This document shows positions 23,353 through 32,280 of a stretch of DNA of 52,771 bases, piece by piece. The stretch is taken from NCBI GenBank assembly GCA_021771635.1, contig JAETOQ010000009.1:1-52771 (forward strand). The letters are read 5' to 3'. The translations under genes were made by a program, and so were the position numbers. The DNA is from Oscillospiraceae bacterium. Its GTDB lineage: Bacteria; Bacillota; Clostridia; Oscillospirales; Oscillospiraceae. The notes below the pieces were generated by a model. That model was given only the letters and a program-made list of their open reading frames with translations, was not told the DNA's origin and did not search any database. The number at the start of each line of letters is the position of its first letter. The stretch's first letter is position 1.

Positions 23353-23607
23353 TTAATCTAGCTCTTTGAGAGCAGGAGAGCTGTGAGTCGAGTCTCCCAT
23401 CTCGGACCAAATGAACCGCCGGACATGCTTTTTCTTCGCTTTCCGCCGCGATTTGCTGCGAATTTGCGGCACATCGGTGCCGCCGGCCGGAGGGCCGGCT
23501 TCGCGACCTGCTGTATCTTTTTCCGCGGCACAGCACGAAACGCGCAAATATGGGCACTGCATATCGTTAGGATCGTATTTGCGGCAACAGCAGTCCACAA
23601 AAATCAC
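23353..23607 (-). CDS. Hypothetical small cysteine-rich protein
   Basis: 84 residues from a GTG with no clear ribosome binding site. It is rich in Cys near the start (VDCCCRKYDPNDMQCPYLRVSCC) and strongly basic in the middle (RSKSRRKAKKKHVRRF). I do not recognise it. The Cys spacing could suit a zinc or cluster site. It lies just after ktrA on the same strand and beside possible element-boundary sequence, so it may be a remnant or a real small protein. Nothing else is recognisable in 23232-23352. Confidence 0.3.
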   Translation of the reverse strand: MIFVDCCCRKYDPNDMQCPYLRVSCCAAEKDTAGREAGPPAGGTDVPQIRSKSRRKAKKKHVRRFIWSEMGDSTHSSPALKELD

Positions 23608-23625
23608 TTTGATCTTGGGACTGCC

Positions 23626-24273
23626 TCACAAACTCACAAATCGCTGTACATCCCGGTTGCTGCCCAGAATGAAGATCGTCTCGTCCGCACGGAAGCGGTG
23701 GGAGGGACCGGGGAGCGGCTCCAGCCTGCCGCCGTACTTTGTCGCCAAAATATTGATGTGGTACTTCTGGCGGACCGCCAGTTCCACGATGGTCTTTCCC
23801 ACCCAGGCGGCGGGCACCGCCGTCTCAAAAATGGAGTGGTCATCCGTCAGCTCAATATAATCGAAAATGTGATCCGCACTGTACCGCACCGCCGCCCAGG
23901 AGGCCATCTGCCTCTCCGGATAGACCACATCATCCGCGCCATTGCGCAGGAGAAATTTGGCGTGTACGTCGCGGCTGGCCCGGGCCAGTACAAACGGTGC
24001 CCCGTGTTCTTTCAAAAGCGCGGTGGTTTCCAGGGAGCTTTGAAAATCGTCACCGATGGCCACGACGCACAGATCAAAGTTCCGAACGCCCAGCGATTCA
24101 ATAAACTGTTCGTTGGTGCTGTCCCCGATCTGGGCGTTTGTCACCAGGGGCAGGATCTCATTGACACGTTCTTCATTCCGGTCCACTGCCAGCACCTCAT
24201 GGCGCAGTTCCAGGAGTTTTTCGGCCATGTGGCGCCCGAAACGCCCCAATCCGATCAAAAGAACCGATTTCAT
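23626..24273 (-). CDS. ktrA: Potassium uptake regulatory subunit KtrA (TrkA-N / TrkA-C)
   Basis: 215 residues. RCK_N Rossmann domain with LIGLGRFGRHMAEKL (GxGxxG) and VDRNEERV, then a C-terminal RCK_C/TrkA-C domain (ETAVPAAWVGKTIVELAVRQKYHINILATKYGG). It binds ATP/ADP or NAD(H), and c-di-AMP in many Firmicutes, and gates the KtrB channel. It starts 16 nt after ktrB on the same strand. Length and motifs are complete. Confidence 0.92.
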   Translation of the reverse strand: MKSVLLIGLGRFGRHMAEKLLELRHEVLAVDRNEERVNEILPLVTNAQIGDSTNEQFIESLGVRNFDLCVVAIGDDFQSSLETTALLKEHGAPFVLARASRDVHAKFLLRNGADDVVYPERQMASWAAVRYSADHIFDYIELTDDHSIFETAVPAAWVGKTIVELAVRQKYHINILATKYGGRLEPLPGPSHRFRADETIFILGSNRDVQRFVSL

Positions 24274-24288
24274 GATAGCCTTCCTTTC

Positions 24289-25665
24289 CTATCCCACCGT
24301 TATATGTTCCTGGGGGAATTGAGATGCGGACGCCCCATTGCCAGCTAAAACAGCGTAGACCAGAGTCAGTCCGCCGACACGTCCAACATACATGAGAAAT
24401 ACCAAGATCATTCTGGATGCCATGGAGAACCGGGCCGTCCCGCCCAGGGAGAGGCCCACAGTGCCGATGGCGGATGCCGCTTCAAAGAGCGCATCCATCA
24501 GCGGCACCTGGTCGATGGCGCAGATCAGAATACCTCCCGCCAGAAAGAACAGCACATACAGCATGAAGATAGCACAGGCGTTTTGCAGGACACCGTCCTG
24601 CACCCGCCGGCCGAAGCACTGGGCGCCCCGGCGCTTCCGAAAGACCGCGGCGGCGCTCAGGAGCAGGACCGCGAGGGTGGTGGTCTTAAAGCCTCCGGCC
24701 GTGGAGCCAGGCGAGCCGCCGGTCAGCATCAGAAGGATGGTCAGCAGCTGCCCCGGTTCTGATATCCGTGATAGCTCCACTGTGTTGAAGCCCGCGGTCC
24801 TGGGGGTGACGGACTGGAATATGGCGGCCAGGACACTCTCCTTCGGGGACATTCCCGCCCACTGGGGCAGCCGGAACTCATAGAGCAGGAAAAATAAAAA
24901 GCCGAACAACAGCAGCGCGGCGGTGGTAACCAGGATCAGCTTGCTCTGCAGCCGGTATTCCCTGAAGTGGAGGCGGTGCGCGAAAAAATCACACCAGGTC
25001 AGAAAGCCCAAACCACCCACCACGATCAGCAGCATGATGGTGAGGTTGACAATGAGATCCCCGGTATAGCCGGTCAGCGAAGAGAACGGCGCCTTCACGC
25101 CCATCAGATCGAAGCCGGCGTTGCAGAAGGCGGAAATAGAATGGAACACCGCGTACCAAAGCCCCTGCCGCAGGCCGAGCTCCGGACAGAAGCGGACCGC
25201 CAGGGCCGCCGCGCCCGCGCCCTCGATGGCAAAGGCCGTTTTCAGGATAAACCGGGTCTGCCGGACGATGCCGCCCACCTGGGGAGCGGAGATGGACTCC
25301 TGCAGGACCCAACGCTGCTTCAGACCGATCCGTTTCCCGGAGAACATAAAGATGGCCACCGCCATGGTGACAACGCCCATGCCGCCCACCTGGATCAGCA
25401 ACAGGATGACCAGCTGACCGAAACCGGACCAATAGCTGGCCGTGTCATGGACCACGAGGCCGGTGACGCAGGTGGCAGAGGTTGCGGTAAACAGCGCGTC
25501 GGAAAAGGCTGCGCCGCCCCATTCCCGGGTGGAACAAGGCAGCATCAGCAGTCCTGTCCCCAACAGAATCAGAAGAAGAAAGCCCAATATGATCACACGG
25601 GCGGGAGATACCCGGCCGCTTTTCCACAAGGGCGAAAGCACGGACTCTATGGTTCTCCTCAGCAT
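24289..25665 (-). CDS. ktrB: Potassium transporter KtrB (TrkH family)
   Basis: 458 residues with about 8-10 membrane segments and four pore loops; the first filter is TATSATCVTGL, and others are SISAFCNAGFDL, SVTPRTAGFNT and ASAIGTVGLSLG. It is the pore subunit for sodium-dependent potassium uptake with KtrA. The start has GGGAGGAACTTGTC. A consensus promoter lies about 50-75 nt upstream. The short leader leaves no room for a c-di-AMP riboswitch. Confidence 0.93.
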   Translation of the reverse strand: MLRRTIESVLSPLWKSGRVSPARVIILGFLLLILLGTGLLMLPCSTREWGGAAFSDALFTATSATCVTGLVVHDTASYWSGFGQLVILLLIQVGGMGVVTMAVAIFMFSGKRIGLKQRWVLQESISAPQVGGIVRQTRFILKTAFAIEGAGAAALAVRFCPELGLRQGLWYAVFHSISAFCNAGFDLMGVKAPFSSLTGYTGDLIVNLTIMLLIVVGGLGFLTWCDFFAHRLHFREYRLQSKLILVTTAALLLFGFLFFLLYEFRLPQWAGMSPKESVLAAIFQSVTPRTAGFNTVELSRISEPGQLLTILLMLTGGSPGSTAGGFKTTTLAVLLLSAAAVFRKRRGAQCFGRRVQDGVLQNACAIFMLYVLFFLAGGILICAIDQVPLMDALFEAASAIGTVGLSLGGTARFSMASRMILVFLMYVGRVGGLTLVYAVLAGNGASASQFPQEHITVG

Positions 25666-25712
25666 GACAAGTTCCTCCCGGAGATTCGATACGCCTTTAG
25701 GATGGTTCAGAA

Positions 25713-25741
25713 ATTATAGCATAATACATACAAGGACGCAA
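25713..25741 (-). promoter_or_regulatory. Sigma-A promoter of ktrBA
   Basis: On the minus strand, TTGCGT (25736-25741) and TATAAT (25713-25718) are 17 nt apart. The remaining gap to 25956 shows nothing recognisable. Confidence 0.75.
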
Positions 25742-25956
25742 TTAAAATTTCCGGCGTCGTATGAAAAACATGTAAAGGAAAGCGGAGGGATAAAAACCCG
25801 CCGGTGCTCATACGAGCTTGCTCTCCTGCCGCAAACGCAGATCTCAGGAAGCGGCATTGGAACAGTGGGAGTGAGGGGCGGTGCATCCGGACGCCCTGGG
25901 AGATCATTGCCATATCACCGCCTATGGCATGATACAGCGGTCAAACATGGAGATCT

Positions 25957-26832
25957 CTATATCTCGGCGCAGTGCCTGATCACAGATTCCATCTGCGGGG
26001 AGATCCATTTGTCCCGGTGGCAGAAGAGCTGCTTCCAGATATCGATCTCCAAATCGTCCACTGTCAAATGCACCAGGCGCCCCGCCGCCACCGCGGCGGC
26101 GGTGGCGTAATCCGGAAGGAACGAGCACCCGGCACCCTGCGCCACCAGCCGGCAGATCAGCTCCGTGCTGCCGGCCTCCAGGATCGGGCGGATCTCCAGA
26201 GACCGCGCGGCCAGCTGTTCGTCCATCAGCCTGCGGTAGCTCATGCCTTTTTCCGTCAGCAGAAAGGGAGCCTGGACGATCTCACGGAGGGAGAGATGCT
26301 CCCGCCGCGCCAGCGGATGGTCCGGCGCGGCCACGAAATGCGTCTCGATTTTCTCCTCCCGGATGATGACATACTCCGTGTTGTAGATGTGGTTGTCCAG
26401 AGTAAAGACCAGATCCACCTCGTTGTGATTCAGCAGACGGAACATCTCGTCGGTACCGGCTGTGATGATCTTCAGGCTGATGCCGGGATTGCAGAGCCAG
26501 AAATCGCGGAAGGTCTCCCCGAAAAGACCGCACAGGGAGTCCGCCATGGCAAGGCGGATGTGCCCCGTGATCTCTTTTTCCGCCCGCAGGTCATTCGCCA
26601 GCTCCTGCATCAGCTTGTCCATCTGGTGGGCGTACCGCAGGACCTCCCGGCCCTGCTCCGTCAGGTTCACCGTGTGGTGGATCCGCTCAAAGAGCCGGAC
26701 GTTCAATTCGGCTTCCAGCTGCTTGATCTGGAAGGAGATCGTGGACTGGGAGAAGCCCAGCCGCTGGGACGCTTTCGTAAAGCTGGACAGCTCCGCCACG
26801 TAGATGAAGGTTTTTAAATTTTTCAGATCCAT
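25957..26832 (-). CDS. LysR family transcriptional regulator
   Basis: 291 residues. N-terminal winged helix MDLKNLKTFIYVAELSSFTKASQRLGFSQSTISFQIKQLEAELNVRLFER, then the two-lobed co-inducer domain (ITGHIRLAMADSL; AAPDHPLARREHLSLREI; VAQGAGCSFLPDY). It is of the CysL/CbbR-like general type; the ligand is unknown. It is divergent from the sodium:alanine symporter, with a T-N11-A dyad between them, so it most likely controls that transporter and itself. Confidence 0.92.
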   Translation of the reverse strand: MDLKNLKTFIYVAELSSFTKASQRLGFSQSTISFQIKQLEAELNVRLFERIHHTVNLTEQGREVLRYAHQMDKLMQELANDLRAEKEITGHIRLAMADSLCGLFGETFRDFWLCNPGISLKIITAGTDEMFRLLNHNEVDLVFTLDNHIYNTEYVIIREEKIETHFVAAPDHPLARREHLSLREIVQAPFLLTEKGMSYRRLMDEQLAARSLEIRPILEAGSTELICRLVAQGAGCSFLPDYATAAAVAAGRLVHLTVDDLEIDIWKQLFCHRDKWISPQMESVIRHCAEI

Positions 26833-26847
26833 AGCCGGCCCCCTAGA

Positions 26848-26862
26848 ATCTATTTATTAGAT
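26848..26862. promoter_or_regulatory. LysR-type T-N11-A dyad
   Basis: ATCTA-TTTAT-TAGAT, a perfect 15-bp dyad that includes T-N11-A, 15 nt upstream of the LysR start and in the gap with the divergent symporter. Confidence 0.65.
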
Positions 26863-27000
26863 CAATGCTATCTGAATTATTAATTTTACAAATAATTGGT
26901 TTTATTATATACTCAAATGAGAAAAAATCAACTGGATCTTGACAGCGGGTGACTCATCGAATGATCGCTTTTGCCCGGTCAGACAAAGGAGAATCCATTC

Positions 27001-28407
27001 ATGGAATTTATCATCAATGTCATCTCCGCCGTTTATCGGTTCCTGTGGGGGGACCTGATCACGCTTCCGCTGCCCGGCGGCGGCTCGGTGGGGATCTCCC
27101 TCCTGGTGCTGATGCTGATCCCAACGGGGATCTATTTTATGATCCGGACGCGGTTTCTTCCCATCCGGATGTTTCCCGAGATGCTCCGCATCACGGCGGA
27201 GAAGCGGACCAATGCCCACGGCAGCGCCATCTCCGGCGTGCAGGCGCTGATCGTCTCCACCGCCACCCGTGTCGGCATGGGCAACCTCATCGGCGTGGTG
27301 GCCGCCATTTCAGCCGGCGGCGCGGGAGCGGTCTTCTGGATGTGGCTGTCGGCGCTGATCGGCTCCGCCACCGCTTTCGTCGAGGCCACGCTGGCGCAGC
27401 TCTACCGGGAGAAGGACCCCCTCTATGGCGGATACCGGGGCGGTCCGGCCTACTATATCCACCACTTTGTGGAACAGAAGCGGGGCGGGAAAAAGCGCCG
27501 CTGGTCGGTGCTGGCGGTCCTGTTCGCCCTCTCCGGCCTGATCTGCTGGTGCGGCATCAGCCAGGTCATCAGCAATTCCGTCTCCTCCGCGTTCCAAAAC
27601 GCCTTCCGGATCCCGCCGCTTTACACGACCATCGTCCTGGTGGCCCTGGCGGCGGTGATCGTGCTGCGGAAGAACGCCACGGTCAAGGTGCTGGACGTGC
27701 TGGTCCCCATCATGGCTGTCTGCTATTTTGGAATGACCATATTCCTGATCTGCAGGAACATCACGGTGATGCCCTCCGTGTTCCGGCGCATTTTTGAGGA
27801 GGCCTTCGGCATCCGGCAGGCCGTGGCCGGCGGCTTCGGCGCCGTGCTGATGAACGGCGTGAAGCGGGGGCTTTTCTCCAACGAGGCCGGCTCCGGCTCC
27901 GCCCCCTGCGCCGCGGCCGCCGGTGACAGCGGCCACCCGGCCAGGACGGGGCTTCTGCAGGCCCTGGGCGTGTTCATCGACACCATCGTCATCTGTAGCT
28001 GCACGGCCTTCATCATGCTGGTGACGCCGGAGGAGCGGGTGGCGGGCCTGGGAGGCATGGACCTGCTCCAGGCCTCCATGGAGTACCACCTCGGACGGTT
28101 CGGCGTGGTGTTTATCGCCGTGGTTTTGTGGCTGTTCTGCTTCTCCACGTTTATCGGCATCCTGTTTTACGCACGCTCCAATGTGGCCTATCTGTTTGGA
28201 GACAACTGGCTTTCCCAGACCGCTTATAAGCTGGTGGCCCTGGTGATGCTGTTTGTGGGGGGACTGGCCGCCTATACCTTCGTCTGGGACCTGGGCGACG
28301 TGGGTGTGGGACTGATGACGGTGTTCAACATCATCGTGATCCTCCCCATGTCGGGACAGGCGCTGGAATCTCTGCGGGAATATGAGCAGACCATGCGGGC
28401 CAGATGA
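27001..28407 (+). CDS. Sodium:alanine/glycine symporter (AGCS family)
   Basis: 468 residues, about 11 membrane segments. Family landmarks include IRTRFLPIRMFPEMLRI, GNLIGVVAAISAGGAGAVFWMWLSALIGSATAFVEATLAQLYREKD and the signature GFGAVLMNGVKRGLFSNEAGSGSAPCAAAA. It imports alanine or glycine with Na+. I start it at MEFIIN, which has AAGGAGAATCCATTC. An upstream TTG-type extension is rejected. The divergent LysR gene is the likely regulator. Confidence 0.93.
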   Translation: MEFIINVISAVYRFLWGDLITLPLPGGGSVGISLLVLMLIPTGIYFMIRTRFLPIRMFPEMLRITAEKRTNAHGSAISGVQALIVSTATRVGMGNLIGVVAAISAGGAGAVFWMWLSALIGSATAFVEATLAQLYREKDPLYGGYRGGPAYYIHHFVEQKRGGKKRRWSVLAVLFALSGLICWCGISQVISNSVSSAFQNAFRIPPLYTTIVLVALAAVIVLRKNATVKVLDVLVPIMAVCYFGMTIFLICRNITVMPSVFRRIFEEAFGIRQAVAGGFGAVLMNGVKRGLFSNEAGSGSAPCAAAAGDSGHPARTGLLQALGVFIDTIVICSCTAFIMLVTPEERVAGLGGMDLLQASMEYHLGRFGVVFIAVVLWLFCFSTFIGILFYARSNVAYLFGDNWLSQTAYKLVALVMLFVGGLAAYTFVWDLGDVGVGLMTVFNIIVILPMSGQALESLREYEQTMRAR

Positions 28408-28436
28408 CGGCCGGTTCACTGAAATAGCGCACACCC

Positions 28437-28471
28437 TCAGGGGGCGAGAGGCTTCTCGCCCCCTGATTTTT
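28437..28471 (+). terminator. Intrinsic terminator after the AGCS symporter
   Basis: 12-bp stem TCAGGGGGCGAG / CTCGCCCCCTGA, then TTTTT. Confidence 0.9.
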
Positions 28472-28600
28472 CACGGAATGAGCATCCCGCATGTGCGGAT
28501 CCCTGTCGGAAACGGTTGAAAAATGCCGCGGCAGAGCGTATGATTGGATAGAACCGTCAAAAAGCATCTGCGGAGACATGGATCAGGAAAGAGAGGACAC

Positions 28601-29299
28601 ATGGCAAGACAAAGAAAGAGAACGAAATCGCCGGCATGGACGCTGGCGGCCCTGCTGCTGTGCGTCGGTGTGGGACTGGTGCGCTGGTACATGCAGCCGG
28701 TGGTCTCCATGGACGAGATCCCGCCATACAGCGGCGCGCCCTATGTGGAGATCAACAAGAACCAGCCCGGCTTCACGGAGGAGGACTGGACGGAGACGGC
28801 CTTTGAGACATACAGCTCCCTGGACCTGCTGGGGCGCTGCGGCGTGGCCTACGCCAATATCTGTCAGGACCTGATGCCCACGGAGCCCCGGGGGGAGATC
28901 GGTATGATCAAGCCCTCCGGCTGGCAGACGGTGCGGTATGACGACCTGGTGGACGGGAAGTACCTGTACAACCGCTGCCACCTGATCGGGTTCCAGCTGG
29001 CGGGGGAGAACGCCAACGAGCGCAACCTCATCACCGGCATCCGCTATATGAACGTGGACGGGATGCTGCCCTTTGAAAATATCGTGGCGGATTACGTGGA
29101 CGAGACGGATAACCATGTGCTCTACCGGGTGACGCCGGTGTTTGAGGGCACGGACCTGGTGGCCCGGGGCGTCCAGATGGAGGCCTGGTCCGTGGAGGAC
29201 CAGGGGACCGGCGTCTGCTTCAACGTGTTTGTGTACAATGTGCAGCCCGGCGTGGCGATCGATTACGCCACCGGAGAGAGCTGGCGGGAGGCATCATAA
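28601..29299 (+). CDS. Membrane-anchored DNA/RNA non-specific endonuclease (DNA-entry type)
   Basis: 232 residues. A single N-terminal membrane segment (WTLAALLLCVGVGLVRWYM) is followed by the beta-beta-alpha-metal nuclease domain. The motif YNRCHLIGFQLAGENANERNLITGIRYMNVDGM contains the catalytic His and the metal-binding Asn of the family, in the NRCHLIG form usual in Firmicutes (DRGH elsewhere). Homologues degrade DNA at the cell surface during uptake or scavenging. The ATG has GAGAGGA upstream. Its stop shares one base with the next ATG. Confidence 0.9.
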   Translation: MARQRKRTKSPAWTLAALLLCVGVGLVRWYMQPVVSMDEIPPYSGAPYVEINKNQPGFTEEDWTETAFETYSSLDLLGRCGVAYANICQDLMPTEPRGEIGMIKPSGWQTVRYDDLVDGKYLYNRCHLIGFQLAGENANERNLITGIRYMNVDGMLPFENIVADYVDETDNHVLYRVTPVFEGTDLVARGVQMEAWSVEDQGTGVCFNVFVYNVQPGVAIDYATGESWREAS

Positions 29300-29976
29300 T
29301 GGAGACGCTATGGAGACAATTTGACCGCATCGTGGTGTTCGACACGGAGACCACGGGCATCGAATTCGGCAGGGACCGCATCATCGAGCTGGGGGCGGTG
29401 AGCCTGGAGACGGGGACAGAGCGGGACAGCATGGACCTGCTGGTCCGCCTGCCGGAGGGGCAGACGCTGCCGCCCTTCATCACGGACCTGACCGGCATCA
29501 CGGACCAGCAGCTGGCGGCGGAGGGCGTGGACCAGAGTGAGGCGGCGGAGGGCTTCTGCCGCCTGCTGGACGGCGCGGAACGGCCGCTGCTGGTGGCCTA
29601 CAACGCCCAGTTCGACCTGAATTTCCTGTACTGGTTCCTGCGGCCCTATGGTCGGGTGGACGTCCTCCGGGCACCCCGGTTTCTGGATGCCCTGACGGTG
29701 TACCGGGACCGGAGGGACTATCCCCACAAGCTCTGCAACGCCATTGACGCCTACGGCCTGGGGGAGACGGCGGTCAACAGCCACCGGGCGGTGGACGACG
29801 CCCGGGCCACGGTGGCGCTGCTGGAGGCCATGGCGGCGGAGCGGGATGACCTGGACCGCTACATCGACCTGTTCGGCACGCACCCGAAATACGGCCTTTC
29901 CGGGCGGGCCATCTCCTCGGTGACCTACCGGCGGCAGCCCTACCAGCGGACGGTGCCGCTGTATGAGTTGACATAA
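29299..29976 (+). CDS. DEDDh 3'-5' exonuclease (DnaQ/epsilon-like)
   Basis: 225 residues with Exo I VVFDTETTGIE (Asp, Glu), Exo II NAQFDLNFL and Exo III HRAVDDARAT (His and Asp). This is a stand-alone proofreading-type exonuclease, not the polymerase itself, and its length fits that class. It is coupled to the upstream nuclease by a 1-nt overlap, so the two may act in nucleic-acid turnover. Confidence 0.9.
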   Translation: METLWRQFDRIVVFDTETTGIEFGRDRIIELGAVSLETGTERDSMDLLVRLPEGQTLPPFITDLTGITDQQLAAEGVDQSEAAEGFCRLLDGAERPLLVAYNAQFDLNFLYWFLRPYGRVDVLRAPRFLDALTVYRDRRDYPHKLCNAIDAYGLGETAVNSHRAVDDARATVALLEAMAAERDDLDRYIDLFGTHPKYGLSGRAISSVTYRRQPYQRTVPLYELT

Positions 29977-29983
29977 TGTTTGA

Positions 29984-30010
29984 ATGGACGGCGGAAGCCG
30001 TCCATTTTTT
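29984..30010 (+). terminator. Intrinsic terminator after the exonuclease
   Basis: 9-bp stem ATGGACGGC / GCCGTCCAT with a GGAA loop, then TTTTT. Confidence 0.9.
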
Positions 30011-30011
30011 A

Positions 30012-30128
30012 TGGATTTTTTGGGAGGGAATGGCCTCTGCCCCGGCTGAAGCCATACGGCGCGCGGATGTCCGCCAGGCCGAACAGATCGTCGGTGCTGG
30101 TGTGATCGTACCGGGATAGGCAGACCAT
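30012..30128 (-). pseudogene. Short ORF, probable gene fragment
   Basis: 38 codons on the minus strand from an ATG at 30126-30128, reading MVCLSRYDHTSTDDLFGLADIRAPYGFSRG before a low-value tail. The composition looks protein-like (DHTSTDDLFGLADIRAP), yet it has no ribosome binding site and is much shorter than any family I know. Probably a fragment of a decayed gene. Confidence 0.25.
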
Positions 30129-30143
30129 GTTTGAAATTTTATA

Positions 30144-30307
30144 CTAATTCTTTATAAAACGATGCAATCGTTTTATAGGGTTGCAGAATGCGGCCCAGCG
30201 GCGCAGCCGCCAAGAATGTTGTCAATACTTTTCTTGGTGCGCCGTAGGTGCGGCGGCGTTTCACGCCGCCATAAAAAGATTTTTAAATCTTTTTATCAAG
30301 AAATAGT
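30144..30307. repeat. Palindromic interspersed repeat, copy 1 (long form)
   Basis: CTAATTC followed by four palindromic modules: ATAAAACGATGCAATCGTTTTAT, GGCGGCGT-TTC-ACGCCGCC, ATAAAAAGATTTTTAAATC-TTTTTAT and CAAGAAATAGT at the end. The same modules occur in reverse order and orientation at 36929-37030. This copy carries about 60 nt more between the first and second module. Confidence 0.8.
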
Positions 30308-30411
30308 TTCATGAAACTGTAAGATTTTTGAAAGATTTTTGAAAGATTTCTCTGTTAGGATGGAAAACGGCGGGAGAGGTCGATGATTTTCAGCGCGGAG
30401 GAAAAAAACAC

Positions 30412-30442
30412 TTGACCTTCCGGTTGGTGGAAGGTGTAGTGT
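30412..30442 (+). promoter_or_regulatory. MerR/CueR-like promoter with 19-bp spacer and no adjacent regulator
   Basis: TTGACC (30412-30417) and TAGTGT (30437-30442) are 19 nt apart. The spacer contains the perfect dyad ACCTTCC-N7-GGAAGGT (30415-30435), very like CueR/MerR operators. No MerR gene lies nearby. The next gene on this strand is the HlyD-like adaptor at 30650. Confidence 0.6.
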
Positions 30443-30489
30443 CGCCTCACAGAAGCGCGGGAGACTGGAGGATTTTTTGATACAGGGGC

Positions 30490-30542
30490 TTGACAAATTT
30501 GGAAAATGTGCTATTGTACTAATTACACAATACAACAGTACA
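30490..30542 (+). promoter_or_regulatory. Promoter and dyad before the MacA-like gene
   Basis: TTGACA (30490-30495), 16 nt, TATTGT (30512-30517). A dyad TGTACT-N16-AGTACA (30515-30542) starts at the -10 box, a fitting place for repression, possibly by a GntR/YtrA-type protein encoded elsewhere. Confidence 0.6.
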
Positions 30543-30649
30543 TAAAAAATCCGTAAAAAGCTGAAGAAAAAACGGGGGCTGCTCCGTAGTAATAGAATCA
30601 GATAAAAACTGCCGTCAAGGCAAATCCATAGAAGCGAGGAGTTTTGAAC

Positions 30650-32275
30650 ATGAATGAGGAACTGATGCAGGCGGAACAGGCGGAGACGGTCGGAGCGTCC
30701 GTGCCTGCCGGAAAAAAGAAGTGGAAAAAGCTGACGCTGCCAAAGAAGGGAAAGAGCCGCCGGATCAAGATCGCCGTGGCGCTGGTGCTGGCGGCGGTGG
30801 TGATCTGGCGGGTGGTGTCCGGCCTGGGGCAGGGCGCGCCCATGGCGGCGATGGGATATTCCGCGGTCCAGGCCACGCGGCAGGATCTGACGGTATCCGT
30901 CTCCGGTACTGCCACGCTGGAACCCGCGGACTCCTATCAGGTCAATACCCTGGTCTCCGGCGCCATTCAGGAGGCTCCCTTCGCGGAGGACGATGTGGTG
31001 GAGCGGGGAGACCTGCTGTACGTGATCGACAGCGGTGACGCCCAAAGCTCCGTCGCCCGGGCCAACATCTCCGTGTCCCAGTCCCGGCTGAGCTACGACC
31101 AGGCCCAGGAGGCCCTGCGCCCCACGGCGCCCATTGGGGGGACCATTCACGAGGTGTTTGTCCACAACGGTGACAGCGTTACCGCCGGAACAGCGCTGGC
31201 GAAGATCGTCGCCAGCACGGAGCTGACCATCGACTTCCTCTTCCCCTATGTGGAACCCAGCGAATTTTACGTAGGCCAGGACGCCACCATCTTTGCCGGA
31301 AATTTTGACGGCTCTGTCCACGGCACCGTTGTGTCCGTTTCCAACTCCACCGCCGTCACCACCAACGGTTTACAGAGCAGCAGCGTGCGTGTGAAGGTGA
31401 ACAACCCCGGCGTCCTGTCCGACTCCTTTACCGCCTCCGCCGTTATCGGCAGCTATTGCAGCTACGGCAATGCCCCCATCACCATGGCGGACGCTGTCAC
31501 GGTGTACGCCACCGGCAGCGGCACGGTGACGGGCTTTGAGAAACTGACAGGCAGCACGGTGAACAAGGGCGACGCCATCTGCACCATCGAGTCGGAGGCA
31601 AACCGCGCCCAGCTGCAGAACGCCAAGCTAAACCTGGAATCCGCCCAGCTCTCCGCCGGCAGCGCCGCCGACAATCTGGATGACTACCGCATTGAGGCCC
31701 CCATCTCCGGCACGGTGATCGAGAAAAACTTCAAGGCGGGAGACAAGGTGGACGGGGTGTCCTCCGGCACCCTGGCGACCATCTTTGATCTGAGCTATCT
31801 GAAGATGGAGATGAACGTGGATGAACTGAACATCGGCAAGGTGCAGGTTGGCCAGACCGTGGAGATCACCGCCAGTGCCCTGCCGGGCCAGACTTTCACC
31901 GGCACGGTGGACCGTGTCAGCGTCAACGGAACCACCACCAACGGCTTCACCAGCTATCCCGTGACCATCATCCTCCGGGAGTACGGCGATCTGCGGCCCG
32001 GCATGAACGTCTCCGCCAACATCCGGGGTGAGACCGCCGCAAATGCCCTCTGCGTGCCCGTGGCCGCTGTGAGCCGGGGCAACACCGTGGAGGTGGCCCT
32101 GCCCGGCGCCCTGGGGGAGGACGGCGTCACCGTGGCGGATCCCGCGCAGACGGAGGAACGCCAGGTGGTCCTGGGGATCAACGACGGTACGTATATCGAG
32201 ATCACCTCCGGCCTGGAGGACGGCGACACAGTGCTGGTCCCGGACCAGGCCGCCGACATGGGGATGGGAGGCTGA
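30650..32275 (+). CDS. MacA/HlyD-like efflux adaptor protein
   Basis: 541 residues. A cytoplasmic basic N-terminus is followed by one membrane segment (KIAVALVLAAVVIWRVVSGL, about 42-61), then split lipoyl/barrel-sandwich segments (SGAIQEAPFAEDDVVERGDLLYVID and APISGTVIEKNFKAGDKVDG) and beta-barrel parts (MEMNVDELNIGKVQVGQTVEITASALPGQTFTGTVDRV). It looks to carry two lipoyl-type modules, which makes it longer than usual. It connects to the ABC ATPase and FtsX-like permease directly downstream, forming a Gram-positive MacAB-like exporter. The ATG has GAGGAG upstream; a TTG two codons earlier is less likely. Confidence 0.88.
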   Translation: MNEELMQAEQAETVGASVPAGKKKWKKLTLPKKGKSRRIKIAVALVLAAVVIWRVVSGLGQGAPMAAMGYSAVQATRQDLTVSVSGTATLEPADSYQVNTLVSGAIQEAPFAEDDVVERGDLLYVIDSGDAQSSVARANISVSQSRLSYDQAQEALRPTAPIGGTIHEVFVHNGDSVTAGTALAKIVASTELTIDFLFPYVEPSEFYVGQDATIFAGNFDGSVHGTVVSVSNSTAVTTNGLQSSSVRVKVNNPGVLSDSFTASAVIGSYCSYGNAPITMADAVTVYATGSGTVTGFEKLTGSTVNKGDAICTIESEANRAQLQNAKLNLESAQLSAGSAADNLDDYRIEAPISGTVIEKNFKAGDKVDGVSSGTLATIFDLSYLKMEMNVDELNIGKVQVGQTVEITASALPGQTFTGTVDRVSVNGTTTNGFTSYPVTIILREYGDLRPGMNVSANIRGETAANALCVPVAAVSRGNTVEVALPGALGEDGVTVADPAQTEERQVVLGINDGTYIEITSGLEDGDTVLVPDQAADMGMGG

Positions 32276-32280
32276 TCCGC

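Noticed and set aside
23355..23410. tRNA 3'-end-like string (GTGAGTCGAGTCTCCC...CGGACCA), possibly an attachment site
   Set aside because: The T-loop is one base short, the stem has mismatches, and no 5' half or cloverleaf can be built. The resemblance may be chance.
25666..25735. c-di-AMP riboswitch upstream of ktrB
   Set aside because: The promoter is only about 40 nt from the start codon side, leaving too short a leader for that riboswitch, and none of its conserved pairing is seen.
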